Shown one piece after another: positions 56,415 through 64,000 of a stretch of 64,000 bases of DNA. Below the pieces are notes generated by a model. The model saw nothing but the letters and a program-made list of their open reading frames with translations. It made no database searches and was not told the DNA's origin. The stretch covers positions 248,001 to 312,000 of the forward strand of contig NZ_CP009553.3 in the NCBI RefSeq assembly GCF_000767615.3, in the 5' to 3' direction. Source of the stretch: Pandoraea pnomenusa (lineage in GTDB: Bacteria; Pseudomonadota; Gammaproteobacteria; Burkholderiales; Burkholderiaceae). The position numbers were made by a program, and so were the translations under genes. The first letter of the stretch is position 1; the number at the start of each line of letters is the position of its first letter.

Positions 56415-56593
56415 TTGAACAACCGATAAGTGTGGGCACTCGATGAATAGTGCGTCTGCTTCGGCAGATTAGCTTTAAATTTATTGAGGCTCACATAGTA
56501 ATAGGTAAGTTAAGTAATTAACTTGTCAGCATACTTTGAGAGCGACCGGTTCTAGCGATTTATCGCGAAAAACCGAAAACAGTAACAGGTTTA

Positions 56594-58128
<1,535 letters not shown>

Positions 58129-58189
58129 GAGCATGCACTGGAAGTTGAGTGTTCACGCTTATCGGTTGTTGACTGCGTAGATCTAAGTC

Positions 58190-58266
58190 GGGTCTGTAGC
58201 TCAGGTGGTTAGAGCACCGTCTTGATAAGGCGGGGGTCGAAGGTTCAAGTCCTTCCAGACCCACCA
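58190..58266 (+). tRNA. tRNA-Ile (GAT)
   Basis: 77 nt in the 16S-23S spacer; anticodon GAT in CTTGATAAG, acceptor GGGTCTG/CAGACCC, encoded CCA. Confidence 0.97.
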
Positions 58267-58314
58267 AGCTTAACCACCGCCTGACCAAGTCGGCTGGTAA
58301 ATGAGGCTTGATAG

Positions 58315-58390
58315 GGGGGCATAGCTCAGCTGGGAGAGCACCTGCTTTGCAAGCAGGGGGTCGTCGGTTCGATCCCGTCTGCCTCCACCA
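58315..58390 (+). tRNA. tRNA-Ala (TGC)
   Basis: 76 nt in the 16S-23S spacer; anticodon TGC in CTTTGCAAG, acceptor GGGGGCA/TGCCTCC with one G-T pair, encoded CCA. Confidence 0.97.
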
Positions 58391-58489
58391 AAACCTTAGA
58401 TCACATCGATGTCAGTCAAAAGTGTTTTACGTCTGCGGTAAATCCCTGAATGTGAACGTTTTTGAATGACAGCAATGTCATGCAGTATT

Positions 58490-58502
58490 TGTTCTTTAAC
58501 AA
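58490..58502 (+). promoter_or_regulatory. boxA antitermination site before 23S
   Basis: TGTTCTTTAACAA, one base from the E. coli boxA. Confidence 0.75.
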
Positions 58503-58671
58503 TTTGGAAGAAGAAGTAGTACAACGGAAGCGCGTTAGAGATGGCGCGTGGAAATTGTACGGGTTGTGATTGTATCAACCAGTATTTAAGTGATCGAAAG
58601 ATGACTTGGAATACGGCACAACGCGAAAACTCAACCTATAAAGGATGTGTCGAGAGACGCACTCGTTATAG

Positions 58672-61549
<2,878 letters not shown>

Positions 61550-61675
61550 ATAACCAGTGTGTTTTTCCTGGTGTGAGTATCGCTGTGCCGATACACTCGC
61601 AACCCAACATTGTTGTACTACGCTTCTTCCGAATTGGTTTTGTTGCACACACCGTGCAGCAGAACATACAAGTTA

Positions 61676-61791
61676 TGCCTGATGACCATAGCGAGTTGGA
61701 ACCACCCCTTCCCATCCCGAACAGGACCGTGAAACGACTCCACGCCGATGATAGTGCGGATACCCGTGTGAAAGTAGGTAATCGTCAGGCT
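61676..61791 (+). rRNA. rrf: 5S ribosomal RNA
   Basis: About 116 nt; ends TGCCTGATGACC and GGTAATCGTCAGGC pair to close helix I. CCATCCCGAACAGG is the conserved loop. Confidence 0.95.
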
Positions 61792-61797
61792 CCCCCT

Positions 61798-61832
61798 AAA
61801 AACCCCTTGCTACACAGTAGCAAGGGGTTTTT
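61798..61832 (+). terminator. rrn operon terminator
   Basis: Perfect 16-bp stem from AAAAACCCCTTGCTAC (61798-61813) and GTAGCAAGGGGTTTTT (61817-61832), loop ACA. Confidence 0.95.
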
Positions 61833-62121
61833 GCTTTGCATCCGCGATTTGTGTGGCCAGTGCCTGGAGATTCGCGGCTCCAGTGGGTGGCCCAGGTTCG
61901 CTCGCCGGATGAAACTCCAGCGGCGAACGTGCTGCTGCGATTTGCAGCCTGATCGGGGCGTGCAAGCCTAATAACTCGATCCCCAGGCCTATCTGAGCCA
62001 TATACTTGCACGCACCGCGCGTCACCCGGTCAGCCGGAACAACGCTTTGCTGCCGTAGAGCATGACCGTCTTGGCGCACTAAAGGGATAATGCCATCGAC
62101 GCCCGAAACTTCGGAGATGCG
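61833..62121. other. Region between rrn terminator and pRiA4b-like gene
   Basis: 289 bp. A minus-strand frame is open across it but I cannot assign it; it may be a remnant. No promoter is clear. Confidence 0.3.
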
Positions 62122-62718
62122 ATGGCCAAGTCGCTCCAGCTCTACACCTTGCATGTGCAATTGCAGTACATCAGACCGGCGATTTGGCGCCGGATCGAGG
62201 TCGAAGGAACCGAGTCGCTGCGCAAGCTGCACCACATCCTGCAAGCCGCCTTCGGCTGGTCGGACGCCCATCGGCACGACTTCCTGATCGACGACGACAC
62301 CTATGCTCAGCTCGACATTGATGCGGGCTTGGAGTTCATGGACCTGGACAGGACACTCGACGACCGGAAAGCCAAAGTGCATAAGGTGCTGCGACCGGGG
62401 TCCCGCATGCTCTACCGATATGACTTCGGCGACGGCTGGGATCACGACATCGTGGTCGAGAAAATTGAGACCATTGACAGAGAACCCTGGGGTGTCGCTC
62501 AGGTCATCGACGGCGCACGCGCCTGCCCGCCCGAGGACGTGGGAGGACCGCCCGGATACGAGGTCTTCCTCACCGCGCTACTTGACAACCCTGATGGCGA
62601 AGAAGCCGACCATTACCGTAGCTGGGTTGGCCCTGGCTTCGACCCCGAACTGTTCGATATACGCGCGGCAAACGCTGCGCTAATGCGTATGACGTCCAAC
62701 CGCTGGGGCAACCGATAA
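62122..62718 (+). CDS. Plasmid pRiA4b ORF-3 family protein
   Basis: This is a 198-residue protein. The family pattern is clear: LYTLHVQLQYIRPAIWRRIE, LRKLHHILQAAFGWSDAHRH, YRYDFGDGWDHDIVVEK and CPPEDVGGPPGYEVFLTALL. Such proteins occur on plasmids and with IS elements, as well as singly in chromosomes; their function is unknown. Its place between the rrn terminator and the tRNA-tuf genes, a normally conserved junction, suggests an insertion here. Confidence 0.85.
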   Translation: MAKSLQLYTLHVQLQYIRPAIWRRIEVEGTESLRKLHHILQAAFGWSDAHRHDFLIDDDTYAQLDIDAGLEFMDLDRTLDDRKAKVHKVLRPGSRMLYRYDFGDGWDHDIVVEKIETIDREPWGVAQVIDGARACPPEDVGGPPGYEVFLTALLDNPDGEEADHYRSWVGPGFDPELFDIRAANAALMRMTSNRWGNR

Positions 62719-63300
62719 TGCCGTCAAGACCGCACTGACGAGGCGCTTGCCGTTGTGCGCTCGGATGCTGGCGTATATGGTGGTGTGATGACGTCCAATG
62801 GAGGGTTCGTTACTCATCCCCCGTCGACCCGCGCCTCATTTTATGGAGAGCCGCCCGATTTCCGCGATGCGGGCATCTGTGCTGGAACGTGTGACGTATT
62901 CCAAAAATCGCGATGCATTTGGTTCTGCAGGGGGGGGCGAACTCGAGAAGTGGCGCGCGGGCGGGGAGGGGCGTCCGTCACGTATCCACTCGGGGTACCC
63001 AAAGCCAAACTGTAAGTTGGATGCGTGGTGTATCCCTCCCCTCGGTCAGTCGGCGTTTCTCAGCGTCCCCCGTGGACATCGCCATGCGCGATTCCCGCAA
63101 ACGCACGAAGGGGGTCTTGAGTGGTGCTGCCGCGTATTACGCCGCGGATGTTCCACACGCGGCTTCGCACATTCCATAAAATCAATGACTTATCGAATTT
63201 ATCAGGAATTTGGGGGCTCACTGGCACAAAATCTGCGTAATCATCGCGTGGAAGGTGTTGACAAGGCGGGGGGACATCTCCATAATTGCAAATTCTCTGC
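62719..63300. other. Non-coding region before the tRNA cluster
   Basis: 582 bp. Short open frames exist but none looks like a protein. The promoter at 63258-63286 is at its 3' end. Confidence 0.45.
63258..63286 (+). promoter_or_regulatory. Promoter of the tRNA-Tyr-Gly-Thr-tuf cluster
   Basis: Consensus TTGACA (63258-63263), 17-nt spacer, CATAAT (63281-63286), 14 nt before tRNA-Tyr. Confidence 0.85.
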
Positions 63301-63386
63301 GGAGGGGTGCCCGAGTGGCTAAAGGGGGCAGACTGTAAATCTGTTGGCTTACGCCTACGTTGGTTCGAATCCAACCTCCTCCACCA
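63301..63386 (+). tRNA. tRNA-Tyr (GTA)
   Basis: 86 nt with a long variable arm; anticodon GTA in ACTGTAAAT; encoded CCA. Confidence 0.97.
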
Positions 63387-63459
63387 GAATGCGGAAGTAA
63401 TAAGCGCCGGAAGATGAGTCTCCGGCGCTTGTTACCAAGAGGCGAGAGTCAGAATCCAA

Positions 63460-63533
63460 GCGGGTGTAGCTCAATGGTAGAGCAGAAGCCTTCCAAGCTT
63501 ATGACGAGGGTTCGATTCCCTTCACCCGCTCCA
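63460..63533 (+). tRNA. tRNA-Gly (TCC)
   Basis: 74 nt; anticodon TCC in CTTCCAAG; acceptor GCGGGTG/CACCCGC; encoded CCA. Confidence 0.96.
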
Positions 63534-63561
63534 GGTGACGCGCAGTAGATGTAAAGGATTC

Positions 63562-63636
<75 letters not shown>

Positions 63637-63708
63637 CAAGATAGTGTGAAGCGCGGCAATCAACATGCCGAGCAACCTCGGCAATAGATAACCCGTTAGG
63701 AGTCGGAA

Positions 63709-64000
<292 letters not shown>

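Larger units (their letters stand above)
55888..56593. other. rrn upstream region and 16S leader
   Basis: 706 bp with no supported gene. It holds two rrn promoters, an AT-rich tract before P1 and a boxA-like element; listed separately. Confidence 0.7.

Noticed and set aside
62755..63300. Short plus-strand open frames before tRNA-Tyr
   Set aside because: Overlapping frames with no protein character; one runs into the tRNA.

Overview
The window is a GC-rich bacterial chromosome segment from a betaproteobacterium of the Burkholderiaceae. Its 16S rRNA sequence, the rrn/tRNA-Tyr-Gly-Thr/tuf order, the paaABCDE cluster, the fused indolepyruvate ferredoxin oxidoreductase and the SPI-2-like type III secretion genes fit Pandoraea best. 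The genus is an inference from remembered 16S and gene content, not a database result.

Layout. 1-4300: distal part of a type III secretion translocon operon in the order of Salmonella SPI-2 (two SseB/EspA-like filament proteins, TPR chaperone, SctE, SctB, SseE-like protein). 4384-16291: a soluble chemoreceptor with inverted domain order, a DASS anion transporter divergent from an AraC regulator, a GIY-YIG protein, a serine hydrolase, the membrane-lipid pair mprF-acvB and a uracil-type permease. 16358-34297: a LysR regulator with a repeat-built C-terminus, rhlE, a BASS transporter, a parvulin, a methyltransferase divergent from an XRE regulator, crcB, pyrE, an MFS transporter, maeB, the fused indolepyruvate ferredoxin oxidoreductase, a small secreted protein and an Lrp regulator. 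34391-41118: a GNAT enzyme, a TetR regulator with a DUF1835 protein, and paaABCDE (phenylacetyl-CoA epoxidase) read from a promoter whose spacer is filled by a perfect TetR-type palindrome. 41412-43966: a lower-GC, frame-broken gene for a PPP/Wip-like phosphatase, a candidate secreted effector. 44043-49580: an MBL hydrolase and an ECF41 sigma factor with cupin, LysR, Ohr, NAD(P)-epimerase and carboxymuconolactone-decarboxylase genes; a full ECF41-type promoter lies before the LysR gene. 49840-54210: a Fur-box-preceded FecI/FecR/TonB-receptor iron uptake operon. 54245-55887: a phospholipase-D lipoprotein with a 5' frameshift. 56126-61832: a complete rrn operon (16S, tRNA-Ile, tRNA-Ala, 23S, 5S) with two promoters, boxA sites and a terminator. 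62122-64000: a pRiA4b ORF-3-like gene, then tRNA-Tyr, tRNA-Gly, tRNA-Thr and the start of tuf.

The strongest points for a second look are the frame-disrupted Wip-like phosphatase near the T3SS genes, the exact ECF41 promoter beside its sigma factor and its COE-type genes, the palindrome inside the paa promoter, the lipoprotein signal peptide separated from its PLD domain by a one-base slip, and short 9-bp tandem repeats that recur in five unrelated genes.
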